64,000 bases of DNA from Cylindrodendrum hubeiense (GCA_014621425.1 JAANBB010000078.1:60264-124263), one strand, 5' to 3'. Shown: positions 46,106-58,310, numbered from the stretch's first letter. Made by a program: numbers and translations. Notes: generated from the sequence alone by a model not told the origin.

Positions 46106-46546
46106 GGATCTGGTGAAAGGGCGATTGAGTGGTGATGGTGATGCTTGGGAACTAGTCTGGCTGGCTTGTGGGTATCCGCATTCGGGGAACCATATTCGGG
46201 TATGACTAAGTCAGTCTTAGCCTGCGGGTAATCGGAGTAACTAGGCCCGACCCGACCCGGGTACCCGCGTAATAAGAGATCGGGTATCCGATTTATTCAA
46301 TGACGAGCTGTCCGGTTAGGCTAACTCTGAAGCCCGTGTGTCGTTTGGCGGCAGTCGGAATATGGAAAATGGATCTCTACTGCATAGGATCTAGATAATC
46401 TGAGATTAATAAATAGTCATTGGGAGTCGTCTTCACAATCAATCTCAACCCCAGTATCCCTTTCCTCATCACACTCTACCACTCAACAATACACAATACA
46501 CCCTCTACTCAATCTAAAATAATCCCTTCTTGTACAACAAGTCACA
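46106..46546. other. Divergent promoter region of TF2 and the NDH-2-like gene, with CGGGTATCC-type repeats
   Basis: 440 bp. Near 46170-46300 are clustered GGGTATCCG, ATTCGGG, CCCGACCCG and GGGTACCCG words, resembling the block at 43190-43380. The last 100 bp are a C/A-rich leader. Confidence 0.55.
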
Positions 46547-47794
46547 ATGGCGAACAGAATTGTCATCATCGGTGCCGGTTTTGCCGGCGTGTGGAGCGCC
46601 CTCGCCGCTAAGCGTCTTCTCAACATCAAGCACAAGGAGGAGGATGTCGAGATCATTGTCATTGCTCCTGAGCCATCCATGGTCATTAAGCCAAGACTCT
46701 ACGAAGCCAATCCCTCCGCCATGGCCCATCCTCTCAGCTCCCTTTTTGAAGCTGCTGGTATCAAGTTTATCCAGGGCATGGTCGAGGCTATTCATCCTGA
46801 TGAGCACACCGTCGATACTCGATCCGCTGCTGGTGTCAAATCCAGCGTCAGCTACGACCGTCTTATTCTAGCGGCTGGTAGTACTCTCATTCGACCTGAG
46901 AAGGTCATTGGTCTTCAGCAGCATGGGTTTGACATTGATACTCTTGACTCCGCTGCCAAGCTTGAGTCCCACTTCGAGCATATTGCATCGCTTCCCGTCA
47001 GTACAGCTCGCGATACTGTCGTTGTGTGCGGTGCCGGCTTCACGGGTCTTGAGATCGCTACCGAGCTGCCCAAGCGCCTTGGCTCAAATGCCAATCTTCG
47101 CGTCATTCTCGTTGACAATGCGGACGAGGTTGGTCCCGAACTAGGACCAGGCCCCCGTCCCATTATTTTGCAAGCCTTGAACGACCTTGGAGTGGAAATC
47201 AAACTCGGGTCAGCAGTGGCAAAGGTCAGTGCCGAGGGAATAACTCTTGCTTCTGGCGAGTACATCGAAACCATGACGGCAATCTGGACCGCCGGGGTGA
47301 AGGCAACCGCCCTGACACAACAGATCCCCGGAACCAAGGACTCACTCTCGCGCTTTCACGTTGACCGAGACCTTCGCATTCCGTCCAGTAAACATATCTT
47401 CGCCACTGGAGACACCGCATACGCCCTCACCGACGACGACGGTCATCATGCCACCATGTCTTGCCAGCATGCCACCTTGCTAGGCCGCGTATCTGGTTTC
47501 AACGCCGCAGCAGACTTGATCAACGAGCCGACGGTACCGTACGTCCAGGCTAGCTATGGTTGCTGTCTTGACCTAGGGGCCTGGGGCGCTGTGATTACTA
47601 GGGGTTGGGACAGGAAGGTCATGGTTTCGGGGGATCCAGCGAAGCGAGTGAAGACTTACATCAACCAAGAGTTGATCTATCCTCCTCTCAGTGCTGAAGA
47701 AGCAGTTGCTATGTCTAACCCTGCTGATTATCCTGATGGAAATAAGCTCTTTGATCAGATGCTTGCTACGCTGAGCCTAGAGGCATCAGCCTAG
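46547..47794 (+). CDS. NDH-2/AIF-like FAD-dependent pyridine nucleotide oxidoreductase
   Basis: A single exon gives 415 aa. The N-terminus MANRIVIIGAGFAGVWSAL is a GxGxxG FAD-binding Rossmann motif. A second Rossmann motif, VVVCGAGFTGLEIATEL, binds NAD(P)H. The late HIFATGDTAYA is the FAD-contacting GD motif of the family. There is no mitochondrial presequence and no C-terminal membrane helix, so a cytosolic place is more likely than the respiratory chain. Such proteins reduce quinones or small molecules with NAD(P)H. It is transcribed away from TF2. With the MDR enzyme and the cupin it gives this locus three possible redox or tailoring proteins. Confidence 0.88.
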   Translation: MANRIVIIGAGFAGVWSALAAKRLLNIKHKEEDVEIIVIAPEPSMVIKPRLYEANPSAMAHPLSSLFEAAGIKFIQGMVEAIHPDEHTVDTRSAAGVKSSVSYDRLILAAGSTLIRPEKVIGLQQHGFDIDTLDSAAKLESHFEHIASLPVSTARDTVVVCGAGFTGLEIATELPKRLGSNANLRVILVDNADEVGPELGPGPRPIILQALNDLGVEIKLGSAVAKVSAEGITLASGEYIETMTAIWTAGVKATALTQQIPGTKDSLSRFHVDRDLRIPSSKHIFATGDTAYALTDDDGHHATMSCQHATLLGRVSGFNAAADLINEPTVPYVQASYGCCLDLGAWGAVITRGWDRKVMVSGDPAKRVKTYINQELIYPPLSAEEAVAMSNPADYPDGNKLFDQMLATLSLEASA

Positions 47795-48119
47795 GCTGTG
47801 TGTGGCCTGGAAGATAAAAGATCCAGGCTAAATTAGCCAGGGGCCCGATGGGCTTCCTTCAGTGTGTATCAATCGAGTTACTCTTTATGTCAAATAGTCA
47901 ATGTATCAACTCTCAATTCAACAATAAATGGTCTCTGAGTCTCCAATGGCAATCAAAGGTCCGTGAATGGGCAGAAAACACGATAGCTGTGGTCTTCTGT
48001 GGGATGACCACGTTCGGAGAAGACGTCATGGCCCTGGGACATCTGGTCACAGCACGCTCGGCTCCTGTAATTCTACGGACTGATACTTTGTCAATTCCCA
48101 TTATTTATTCAATGACTAT
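47795..48119. other. Intergenic region between convergent genes
   Basis: 325 bp of 3' flank; nothing else seen. Confidence 0.6.
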
Positions 48120-49756
48120 TTAGTTATTCATTAGCGTTACCAACGTTTCATCCGTAGAACCATTTCCTTTATCAAATCCTGATGTCTTTACGTCCTGTTC
48201 TAACCTCTCTATGTGAATGTTCTCATAGAGGGTTCCGGAACAACCTTGGCAAATGTTTACTTGAGGGTCGCTAGTTGGCAGCATGCCTCCAGCAACCAAG
48301 TTCAAAAGCTTCCACGCCGCCTGCAGGAAGACCAAGTTTGCTAGCACTATCGCTAACAGCATAGTTCCGGTGCTCTTCTTTTTGGGGACTGAACAAAGGT
48401 ATTGAGCGACGATGGTGGAATTACTGCACTGCAGGTCTCCCATGATTGGCGTGAATTCGCTGAATGTCTCGTTGAGGAGGGTCAAGTTGGTATTAGAGAT
48501 TCCGCCGGGGGCGGGAATGCTGGTGAAGCGCTCAGGGGCACCCATGCTGGGGGCTGCGCCATACAAAAGGCCACCTGATTGCCGATTATCATCGTCTGGA
48601 GCCGAGATGGCATATTGGAGGCCCTTTTTGTCCAACAATATGTTTGACGATTTGCAGCTACCCAAATCCACTGAGATGAGAGAATGCAGGAGCCTAGCGT
48701 GATGAAGTCCTTCCATTATGGCTTCGGAGAGCAGATCCTACAGAATGATATTAATGACACATTCATCAAAGCCATCTACGACTTGGGAGGGTTAGCTTCA
48801 ACGAAAGGCTTTCACGTACATCCGAATTATTAATGTAGCCATCTGATGAAATGAACCACGAGGACACATCGAAAAATCCTGATGAACGAATACTTGAGGG
48901 TGTCAGTATCCAATAGTGTGGTCATTAAAGAAGGCCAGATGATAGATGGTACTTACTTCTTTTGAGTTTGATTCCTAGTATATGTAATAACTCCATGAGC
49001 TAGATAACTCGTATTCGAGTAGTCGATCTGGGACATGGTGGCCAAAACACCTGCTAGATAGGCATTGGTCAGTCTGGTTCCCCACCATGTACTGGCGTGT
49101 GTCGTGTAGTTGTCTTCAATAACATAATCATAGACATGATCAGTCTCTCCGCCATATTGCAAGCCAAGCGTAAGGTTGACAGGTCCCTGTTCGGACATGA
49201 CGGTACATGATGCTGTTGCCGCCACAGATGAAGTTATGTAGGAAAGCCACCACGTAGCCCTTGCGGCAGTGTCGGCTTTTTGAAGGGTGAGCGCCGAGTC
49301 GACCAGGAAACAATCCTCAAGGGTGTTGTTCAAGTAAGGGACTGAAGGCAGAGATGTCGATCTTTTGGCATTGTCGCTTGCGCGGGTAATTGACTTGACC
49401 TCATACTGTAGGCCCAGAGTCGAAGTAAAGAAGCGATCTCCGACAGACAGAATTTTTGGCTGGCATTTCACAGCCAGGTCGTCTTCCCAATTGAACGGGG
49501 CTTTCATATACCAGCTGCACATGCCTGTTAGCAAATTGTTATTTCAGCTACGAGAGCTACCTGCATACTGAGATCCTGTTGTCAAAGTGCCATTGGGGTC
49601 ATCGGTGTAAATGGTCTTCAGATAGAAGCCACTCGAACCCAGGTTGATCAGTGAAAATATCACGATCAGAAAGATGCATCCCACGATCGTCACGGGCGTG
49701 AACCATCGAAAAGGGTAAGGCTTGGTGATTGAGTATGCAAACCACGAAGCATACAT
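48120..49756 (-). CDS. Two-span membrane protein with large outer domain, unknown function
   Basis: Four exons: 49561-49756, 48957-49524, 48820-48892 and 48120-48737, giving about 484 aa. A first membrane span lies near residues 20-42 (VTIVGCIFLIVIFSLINLG). A second lies near the C-terminus (MLLAIVLANLVFLQAAWKLL). The roughly 360 residues between them carry several N-glycosylation sequons (NGT, NNT, NLT, NYT, NTS, NQT and NST) and cysteines, so this part is probably outside the cell. The topology matches a widespread uncharacterised fungal membrane family. I cannot assign a function. Confidence 0.68.
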
Positions 49757-51474
49757 CCTTGCTGTAGATAAGCGCGACGACGGTCGGCAAATTCACGCGG
49801 TGAAGGATTCAATTGGGAAAGGAAAAGGTTCTCAAAAATGGCGCGGCGCTACGATTCATAATAAACAGCGCACCAGAAGCACACGTCGGAAAGGAACAGG
49901 GGCGAAAGCTGGCTGAGCGCCTACAACTGGCCAAGATCACCCACCATCTTCAGCTAATGCGACACCCCTGCGTCAACATCCCTGCCTGCAGCTAGCTTGC
50001 TGTCATTCTGATGGTTATTCCGTCCCAACTTGCTGGCGAGAGGAAAAGCGTCAGGCTATGTATGACTTGAATTTTAATTTCTCCCTGGTGAATTCAAGGA
50101 GTACTAAGGCTCGTCCCGGCCGCGCTTTGACTCCTCTTTAATCTGCCTTGACATATTTCCTCCTTGTGCTCAGTGGATTTGAAGGAATGGCCCCCATCGC
50201 CGCTTATCCATTTTTGCTTTAGTGCTTACGCCTCTGCCTCTCCAGCTGTTCCAGCTGAGTTTTATCAGTCTGAGGGTACACTGTAACTTGCCAGGCAGCG
50301 CCCCCAACAATTCAACATCTCAAGCTCAATCCAACCCAGCGCTTAGATGGAACTCGGGTTGTTACGATGAATGACATCATGTGAGAGCCGGAGACAGATC
50401 CCACAGCCGGAGGTAAGCCCGCCCCACAGCTGGGACTTAGTGAGGCGGGGGATGGAAATGGATTTCCAATCACATTGTGATTTTTAGCACACACTATCTC
50501 TACCTATTTATAGGCCTGCAGTACCTCTACTAGCTAAGTCGGTAAGGCAAAACCTTAAACTTTACAGTCCAGTCTAGGCTCACCTTTGCAGCTGTGCCGC
50601 CTCGCCCTTTGATGTAAATGTGTGCTCGTCTGCGACAAGCTCGTTGGCCAGGATGATGCCCTATTAGCCTGACTCCATCGAGCTTTGGGGTTAAGTCTCT
50701 CTCTTATTATAGTTCTTTCCCTCTCCTTTCGACTTCCTGGAATTCGAATTTCCAACCATAATCTAGGTGGTTGCTTCCGTTACTTCTTGCAGCAATGTGG
50801 CCACACCCATGTTGCAAACAAGATTCTGGCCCCCAGCTGACAAATACGGGAAATCCCACAATCCAACATAACTTTTCTTTTCCACGACTTGAAACATATT
50901 CAACTTTAAGCTGTCTCTCCACCCCAGTTAAGAAAATCAGGACCTATAGGGTAGGCTAGCTAATATTGGTCAATATCATATCAATGATAAGATAAGATAA
51001 GGATTGACAGGCATGCTTTTGATCAAACAACTTAAAATGTCAAATTGATTTACTATGGCTGTTGGTACAGCTCGGTCAAAACATTGAGTTGAATCGAGTT
51101 GTCACGAATACAAAGAACTAACGTGGTAAAACTTTGTCGCCTCTTTATCAGCAAGTAGCTTCCAGTTAATATATGATTTGCTGTTTATGTTTCCCATGTG
51201 AGTATCTACGTACTATTATTACAATCCAGGCCAGGTAGTAGGGGATGGCGGAATGTCTGGCTCTGCAGCTTCACTTCTCGCCATTTAGTCCATACGTACA
51301 ATTTTCAGACGCAATGGCACAGTGAAATGGTCCCAAATAGCGAAGACAAAATGCACTTAATTTGGAAGTGCTCGAGGCTCCGAGACTTCTTTGTGTTTGA
51401 TTCGCTCCTGTTGGAGTTTCCGCTGTGCCTTTAAGTAGAAATTACCTGAATCAATCTCACGATATCCTCTCCAG
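49757..51474. other. Intergenic region
   Basis: 1.7 kb with only short ORFs on both strands. I saw no family signal and no convincing tRNA. Confidence 0.55.
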
Positions 51475-52143
51475 TCAACTTTTACTAAGTCTTGATTTAG
51501 TAGGACTCCATAACTTCGTGGGAAACGCCTTGCTCAATGGCAGCATACATGAGGATGATATTGTATTTGAAATGATGTAAAAATGAAGCGCTGTGCCCGA
51601 AGCCGCAGGTATAATATTGTGGAACATCTCTGCTATCCCGTCGTCCAGTTCATGCGGTAGACCTTGACCTTTCGAATCATAGCAACTACTGCGGACCCAT
51701 CCCATTCGAGGCCACATACGGGTTGGATCAAGGGATGCAAGCCGCCGGCGTACAGGCGACTGAGCATCTGAGTAGGATCGTTGCTGTTGAAAGGATGCTA
51801 TTTCACCACCTTCTCCGCGAAGAATATATGTTTCTAGGCCATGATGCACAACAAACGGTGTCTCAAGCCCATGAACCAAATAGATCAATTCCCCAGGCGA
51901 CACATGAATAGAGCCCAGCCCGAATCAGCTATTTCCTTTTATGAAGAACATTCGACTACGACACCATACCTCTGCCAGATACCTGTAACGAGCTGCTTCA
52001 TCTACCCCGTGATTCTTGTCCCCGCCATCCTTAAACTTCATATCATGAAGACTTTTAATAGCCCACTGTCGGAATAGGGTCACGAGATCGGAAGGCTGGA
52101 CGTTTAGTTCCTTGCGTTCCATCATCCTCACTTTTTCATCCAT
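51475..52143 (-). pseudogene. C-terminal remnant of a HET-type (heterokaryon incompatibility) protein
   Basis: One minus-strand frame runs from 52143 to 51475 with a single TGA at 51925-51927. Across the stop it reads RMFFIKGNS, stop, FGLGSIHVSPGELIYLVHGLETPFVV. This is the C-terminal pattern of fungal HET-domain proteins (FF-x-T, G-x-GP, PGD, TPFV). A CGA-to-TGA change explains the stop. The HET domain that should lie upstream is absent; AT-rich non-coding DNA is there instead. The later C-terminus also departs from the usual pattern (DDGIAEM instead of a typical GIMDGE). I read this as a relic. HET proteins act in non-self recognition. Confidence 0.55.
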
Positions 52144-52704
52144 TTAAGATGGGCCTAATACTATCTAGTAATTAAGTATTTGAACTGTAGTTCAAGTGGA
52201 GATACTCAGCACGAAACTAGTTATGTATAGTAGAGTAAGTGTGCAGGTTCGAATAGGTAATAGAGTAAGGTTGCTATTATTACAATCTACTTAGCTTAAA
52301 TAATTTTCTCGTATATTATCTTGGCATATCTCAGTAGTTTACTTATTACATATTATGATATTATCCAGCATTAACATCTCGGAAAATCGGACCATTAAGA
52401 CCCACTTATGATATTAACTATATGTTGGATCTCGTACGGCACATTCGATCAAATGGTCTTAGTGCTCAATGGAGTGTGGATTCAAAGCTGATGGTTGTCT
52501 TGATCCTTGACGACCTCGAGCCCCTCTTTTCCGCGAGGGGTTTTATCTCTCACTCCACGCCCCTCTGACTAAGATATCGATATACCAGGGAGTTGTACAA
52601 ATCCGGTCTCAATCTAACACTATATATATACCCCCATCGCCCTCCATCATCTCACTCTGTTCACCGAACCCCAGTAACCCGCTCTCGTAAGAAAAAATCT
52701 TATC
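52144..52704. other. Intergenic AT-rich region, ankyrin-gene promoter
   Basis: AT-rich. A TATATATATA run lies at about 52620, 85 bp before the ankyrin start. A short inverted repeat (CCCCTC...GAGGGG) lies near 52518-52537. Confidence 0.5.
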
Positions 52705-54465
52705 ATGTTTCCATCTGCCAGGTCTGCACAACTTAAAATGAGCACCGCATTTAATGCACCCGGCTTAGAACTACATGCTTCCATTCGCGACAACGACCCA
52801 AAGAGGCTGCAGCTACTTATTGATGCCTTGAGCCCTGTGGACTTGCATGAACGTCTACAAACCGACGACGGCGACTGGGGCATGCCACTCCATGTCGCGG
52901 TTATGTGTGATAATTCAGCAGCAGTGGACGTTCTTTTAAGTGCCGGCTCAAACGCTTTAATCTTCAGACGTATAGGCGACGACGCCGCGACGCCGCTATC
53001 AATAGCCGCTCGACAGGGCAATCGAGCCCTTCTGCGACAACTTTTGCAACATATTGATCCCGACCATCATGCCGGGAACTACTTGGGCTTTCAGTTTTGC
53101 CTTGTTCAGGCCGCTATGTACGGTCAAACCTCCACTATCGCTGACTTACTGGATTGGTGGGATGGTTGGAGCCCTAAGGCTAGGGAATATGCCCTGCGCT
53201 GGGCGGCAATGAGATGGAAGGTCGACGCGGTCAAATTGCTTCTATCCAAACTGTCATTCGAGCAGCAGCTCCTCGACACTGCTCTATGCGATGCATCAGA
53301 CTTTAAATCTCGGATGGTCTATGAAACTATTATCGACTATGAGGGGATTGACTACTTTGAACAACAACAGCTTATCACGCTGCTAGTGGATGCGGGTGCC
53401 AACCCCAATACGACGTTAAGCGGAGAACCACTTATCCAGTCAGCTGCTTGTAGTGTTAATCTGGTCGGCGCACTAAAAGCACTTCTTCAAAAAGGTGCAG
53501 ATCCTAACGCAACGAACCAGACAGGAGACTCTGCACTACATCACCTTGCCTTCCCAGTACGTGTCCATCAAGGCTCGCCAGAAACACGATTACATGAGAC
53601 AGGTATTCGTCTTCTTCTTGAATACCATGCATCCGTCTGCCAACAAAATAAGTCTGGAGATACTCCTCTCCACCATGCAGCAGCTGGCTCTAATGTCCAA
53701 ATCCTGCAACTCTACCTCTCCGCATGTCCAAACCAGGAGCGTCATGCTTTGATAAAGTCAAAAAATAATCATGGAGAAAGCTTATTACATTTCGCGGCTG
53801 CGAGATGTAATATTGAGATTATTGAATACCTTATCTCTCATGGTGGTATGGAAGCCAATGTTAATGACATTAACTTGAATGGCTGGACCCCTCTGATGTG
53901 TGCGATGGCTCAGACTGCCTCGAGGCATAGAGAAGACGGTAAACAGCTATCAGAAGTCATAGTGACCGCACGACTTCTGCTTACCCATGGCGCCGATCCT
54001 CTTATCACCACGGCCGAGGGCTGGACGCCATTACACTGCCTCGCACTCTACTTTGACAAGGACATAAGCAGCGAGACTACGCAAATGGTTGAGAACCTGG
54101 TTTTAGCAGGCGCCAATGTCAACGCTCAGGCTCTTTTCCCAGTTCAAAACCCATTACCGGGCCCCCTCAAGCCATCTAACCTCACGACGTTTGGCTGGGG
54201 ACACCAAGTTGAGGAGATCATAAAGTACCCTGCGACCAAGGGAATGGTGATTCGATCCGGCCTCACACCTTTGCATTTCGCGGCTACTTACGGTGCCGTT
54301 GGTATGGTTAAGGCGCTGCTGAGCCATGGGGCCAATCCTGCAGCTGAAGACTCCAACGAAACCTCGCCCGCGAAAACGGCAGGGGAGTCAACGCGGCTTG
54401 AGTATCACCGTGATGCTCAAGCTGAGATTGTCAGCCTGTTGATAGATGCTGGGGGCTCATATTGA
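52705..54465 (+). CDS. Ankyrin-repeat protein
   Basis: A single exon gives 586 aa. About eight ankyrin repeats are recognisable, for example GMPLHVAVMCDNSAAVDVLL, ATPLSIAARQGNRALLRQLL, DTPLHHAAAGSNVQILQLYL, ESLLHFAAARCNIEIIEYLI, WTPLHCLALYFDKD and LTPLHFAATYGAVGMVKALL. No signal peptide, membrane span or other domain is visible. A second ATG (residue 12) is also possible. It is probably a soluble protein-protein interaction scaffold. It lies next to a HET-type relic, and both classes often occur in fast-evolving fungal regions. Confidence 0.88.
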   Translation: MFPSARSAQLKMSTAFNAPGLELHASIRDNDPKRLQLLIDALSPVDLHERLQTDDGDWGMPLHVAVMCDNSAAVDVLLSAGSNALIFRRIGDDAATPLSIAARQGNRALLRQLLQHIDPDHHAGNYLGFQFCLVQAAMYGQTSTIADLLDWWDGWSPKAREYALRWAAMRWKVDAVKLLLSKLSFEQQLLDTALCDASDFKSRMVYETIIDYEGIDYFEQQQLITLLVDAGANPNTTLSGEPLIQSAACSVNLVGALKALLQKGADPNATNQTGDSALHHLAFPVRVHQGSPETRLHETGIRLLLEYHASVCQQNKSGDTPLHHAAAGSNVQILQLYLSACPNQERHALIKSKNNHGESLLHFAAARCNIEIIEYLISHGGMEANVNDINLNGWTPLMCAMAQTASRHREDGKQLSEVIVTARLLLTHGADPLITTAEGWTPLHCLALYFDKDISSETTQMVENLVLAGANVNAQALFPVQNPLPGPLKPSNLTTFGWGHQVEEIIKYPATKGMVIRSGLTPLHFAATYGAVGMVKALLSHGANPAAEDSNETSPAKTAGESTRLEYHRDAQAEIVSLLIDAGGSY

Positions 54466-54598
54466 AAGATTGATTTAAGCTGTACAAGGTAACCAAGTAG
54501 ATAAAAATGCACTGTCTCAATTTTGACTGAAACCGAATTTACTAACCCCCCTCCCCTTGACTCAGATCCCTTCGGTAGAAATATCAAATGGTCTGTCT

Positions 54599-57500
54599 CT
54601 AGTCATCTGGCGGTGGGTTGGGTCCGAGGTTGTAACCATTGTCGTACAGCCAGTTGAGGTTGTATGGGTTGAGGTCCCCAATCTCAGGGCTGGTACCTGT
54701 CTCAGAGTGTATTATCCGGCCCGGATTCTCAGGGTCGATCTCATCGTCCAGATTATTGCCACCTTCCAGGATCAACTGCAAACCAGGTCGTGCGACATAT
54801 CCCTGCCGCCAAAGCTGCTCCCCAAACCTGTGCAGGGCGGAAATAACGGGATCATTGTTGGCCACCGACAATGGCGCCCCGACGAACCATTGCTCTAAGT
54901 TGTGCTGGTTGCAGAAGAACCCGCTCCTCGCTGTCCACTGGGTCCTGTCTTGATTCTGAACGCGCCAGGCAAACTCCACCTCTCCTCCTGGCCCAACCTC
55001 ATGATGATTCGCATCCTCCGCGGGTCTCACATCCTGCCCGTGGTAAACGGACATTCCCGTGACACCCATGTATGTGTGGCCGTCGGTTCCACGCTGCAGG
55101 AACTCATATCGTATGTGGTCATTGGTGCGCCGAGCGGGATCGATGTGGAAGTGGAATACTGTTTGTAGAGGCACTGGTTAGCCTGAATATTAAAAGACCC
55201 GCCACTCTTTCCCCAGGACTGCGCTATATTCCGGATAGGAAAACAGGGTATATCACGGGCCAATATTACGTACCAACCCATCTGTCATGTTCAGCCCGCC
55301 CTCTGGGTCTGCTGTCCTGGTATTGGGCCAAGCCGGCATCGGTGGATAGCACACCCGGGACCGGGCCGATCCAATAAGCCAGTTCCAGAAACGGTCCCGC
55401 TGGTGCGAATGTTTGTGAACCCCTTTGCCATTGCCATCTGGCGTAGTGGAGGCTGAGGTCGCCGCGTTCAATGCCCTCGAGGATGGTAGTCAAACGGGGA
55501 ATACCGCGGATTCTGCCTTCAGTCATGAACGTGTAAATAAATCGCTTGTCCTGCGATGTGCTCGGCTCTGACCGCTTAGTGTTAGACGATGGGGAGATCT
55601 GGCATAGGGCGGCATCAGCGGCTCTAGCCCTGCGGAGCCCCGCGCCTGCTGTTTGAGGATTTAACAAGATATACTCGAGAAGTCCACGCGGCTCATACAT
55701 GGGGAAGTCTGCTAAGTAGTCATTCAGGGACTGTATCTCGAATTCGCTGTCAAAGGCGCCAGCAAAGTCGCTGTCCCAGATGCGTCTTATGCCATCATAG
55801 CCCGATTCCCTCTTAACAAACATTAATACAGCAAAGGCTAGTAGCCGGACCCAATTGTCCATGGTACAGTCGGTTGCTCGTCCTCGCAGAACCTCATACT
55901 CGCTGGCTTCAGCTGCTAGGTCCCTCCTTTCGGCCGGAATTTCCTTGACAGCATCATGCATTTCTGGCTGGAGTATTGTGGCTGGACAGGTCGGGTTGTC
56001 GAGATATTTGTCCATAAGCGTCTGAAACGAAATGGCCGTAGACGAATCAGCGCGATCTTGGATATCGTTATCATACTTCTCATTTTCTGATTCCTCGTCA
56101 CAGCAAAACGCCAGCTCTCCATCGCAGCCTTCGCTTCCGAAGTTGGCCACGCGCGCTCCCTTTTCCAGGGCGACACGGACTTGACCTTTATGGCACGCAC
56201 CTTCGCAAACGGTTGGCTTGTTATCGAGGAAGCCGGCCCTCTCAACCCATTTGCATGTGTTGCCGAAAGGCACTGGCGCCGGATTGGAACAGCAGTAGGA
56301 CCTTGTTTTATCCTTGGAGCATTGCTTATTACCTCCTGAACCGATGCTTGAGGTCGTCACTCGGTATGAAAAGTCGCCAAGACAAGGCGATGGCTCACTA
56401 GACCCGTAACAGTCCGTCCAGTAGCACTTGTCGTACGCCGCTGTGACTTCGGTCCGCTCACAGCAAGCACTCTGGTGGTTCTTGGAGCATCCCTTGCGGA
56501 GCGTTCCAACCTCGACTTCGCCATCATTGCACCCGGGTTTGCAATGGCCGGAATTGCGATGGCCGCGCCACGTACACGTCGGTAGCTCGTGGTTCGATGG
56601 ACAGCACAGTCTAGAGAAACCGTGGCCTCCGAGCTCATCGTCGCAATGGGATGTGTCCATCATGACTTCCTTATGCCCATCACGCTGCACTGTTTTGTAC
56701 CCGGACGGGCACTCCTCATAGCAGCTGGTCCAGCGGCATATACCAGGTAGCTTGCTCAGCGGTTTGTCCGGCTTCCCCTTGTATTCAATGATGGGGAAGT
56801 CGGGTATTTTACGCCCAAGAGCCGAGTTGAGCGCCTTTGCGTTGGTAGCACTGGCATCATCATGGCTAAGGGCCCATATCATAAAGCTCTCAATGCATTG
56901 GCTTCGCGCGAGGTTGGCTTTGAGCCTCCATGTTGCTATGTCGTCGAAGGAAGTCCACTGGTTGTCCCACGACACCGTCTTGACTGCGGCCTTGCGGTCA
57001 AAGACTGGCGATATCCCTTTCTTCTTCACAATTTCTTGAATCTCTGGATGCAAAAGCACGCCAGCTGTATCGGAGCAGCGGCCTGCATTGCCGGCAGAGC
57101 TGACGCTGCACCCGGGCTTATTACACTTGGAGTCTGTGAGCGTAAAGGTGCGGCTATAGAAGGACATTCCCATGGTGACTTTGCTAGGACTGATGTTGTT
57201 CCGCCACAGAAGGTCTAGTCCCAGCTGAATTTCGGTCAAGTTCGTGTGGCTGTTGGCCCACGGGCCTGTGAACTTATTGTCAATGTCCCACGATCCGTGC
57301 ATGTCGTAGCTCATGAGGTTAAACCAGTCAACCGTCGACTCAAGCTTCTTGACATCGAAGTTCTGTAGATACCAGTAGCTCGCGGGCAAGGCCATCGAAA
57401 CCCCCTTGTTCAGCTTGTCCATGCTAGAGCGGAGCTTCTTCATGAATTTGACAGCATTCTTGTAGTCCTCCTCCTTCCCATGGCGATCTTTGGCTACTGG

Positions 57501-58310
57501 GTACTCCCAATCAATGTCCACGCCGTCAAACTCGTACTTGTTCATCATCTGGATCAGAGAGTCGATGAAGGTCTGAGTATGCACCGCTGAGGCCGCAAGT
57601 TCGCTGAATGTGGACTGTGTCGGCCCCGGGTCATTGAACGCCCAGCCACCGAGCGCAATCCAGATCTTAATATCAGACTGTACTATTCTGAGCGCTCTAA
57701 TCCGGGTCATCATGTCTCTGGTATCGTCATTCCCAGCTGAGACGGTGAAGGTCTTGGGGTTGATGGTGGCGAAGCTGAAGATGACGTGCGTATACATGCC
57801 ATAAGGAATATATTCGGGCTCCATGCTGAGACAGGATCTCTGGGTCGTAGACCATGACTCATAGTACCCAATAACGCGCTTCACGGGTTTGCTGCCAGGG
57901 GAGCATGATGGTCTCTTGACCTTGTCCTCTTTGCCGCAAAACTCCTCGGTGTAGCCGCAGAATCCATGCTTGCTGCAACAGACGTTGAGCGGGCACTTTT
58001 TACCCTCACTGTACTCGTTGCTCTTCCATCCAGGGTTACATTCGGATTTGCGTGTACAAGTACTCAAGCATGCTTTCCTGTAGTACTATTAGCGTATGGC
58101 CATAATCAAGTCCTGATGAAATCATATTAGAATATCAGTCAACCGATATTTCACTTACCCGCAATAATCCGGTCCGTAACCACAGTACCCAGCACTACTG
58201 CAGCATCCGGCTTTACATAGCTTTGTTTTGCTGCACTCTGCCTCTGCCTGGAGCGAAACCTGGCAAAAGAGAGTAAGTAGTGTGAAGAGTGCTAATATCG
58301 GCTTTTTCAT
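54599..58310 (-). CDS. Killer-toxin-like GH18 chitinase with chitin-binding modules (subgroup C type)
   Basis: Three exons: 58159-58310, 55274-58077 and 54599-55158, giving 1171 aa. A signal peptide (MKKPILALFTLLTLFCQVSLQAEA) precedes two Cys-rich type-1 chitin-binding modules (CCSSAGYCGYGPDYCG and CCSKHGFCGYTEEFCG). The GH18 barrel starts at KRVIGYYESW and has the catalytic DGVDIDWEYP near residue 235, with the Glu proton donor and both Asp present; GMSFYSRTFTL is the usual later strand. The long C-terminal half has Cys-rich stretches and a beta-rich tail (VFHFHIDPARR, GVTGMSVYHGQ) seen in the killer-toxin-like chitinases of filamentous fungi. It is secreted and hydrolyses chitin. No LysM lies in this protein; two LysM genes lie beside it, the first transcribed away from it. 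The short intron at 55159-55273 is needed to reach the C-terminal tail. Confidence 0.92.

Noticed and set aside
50520..50580. tRNA-like D-arm sequence
   Set aside because: No matching T-loop, anticodon arm or acceptor stem nearby.
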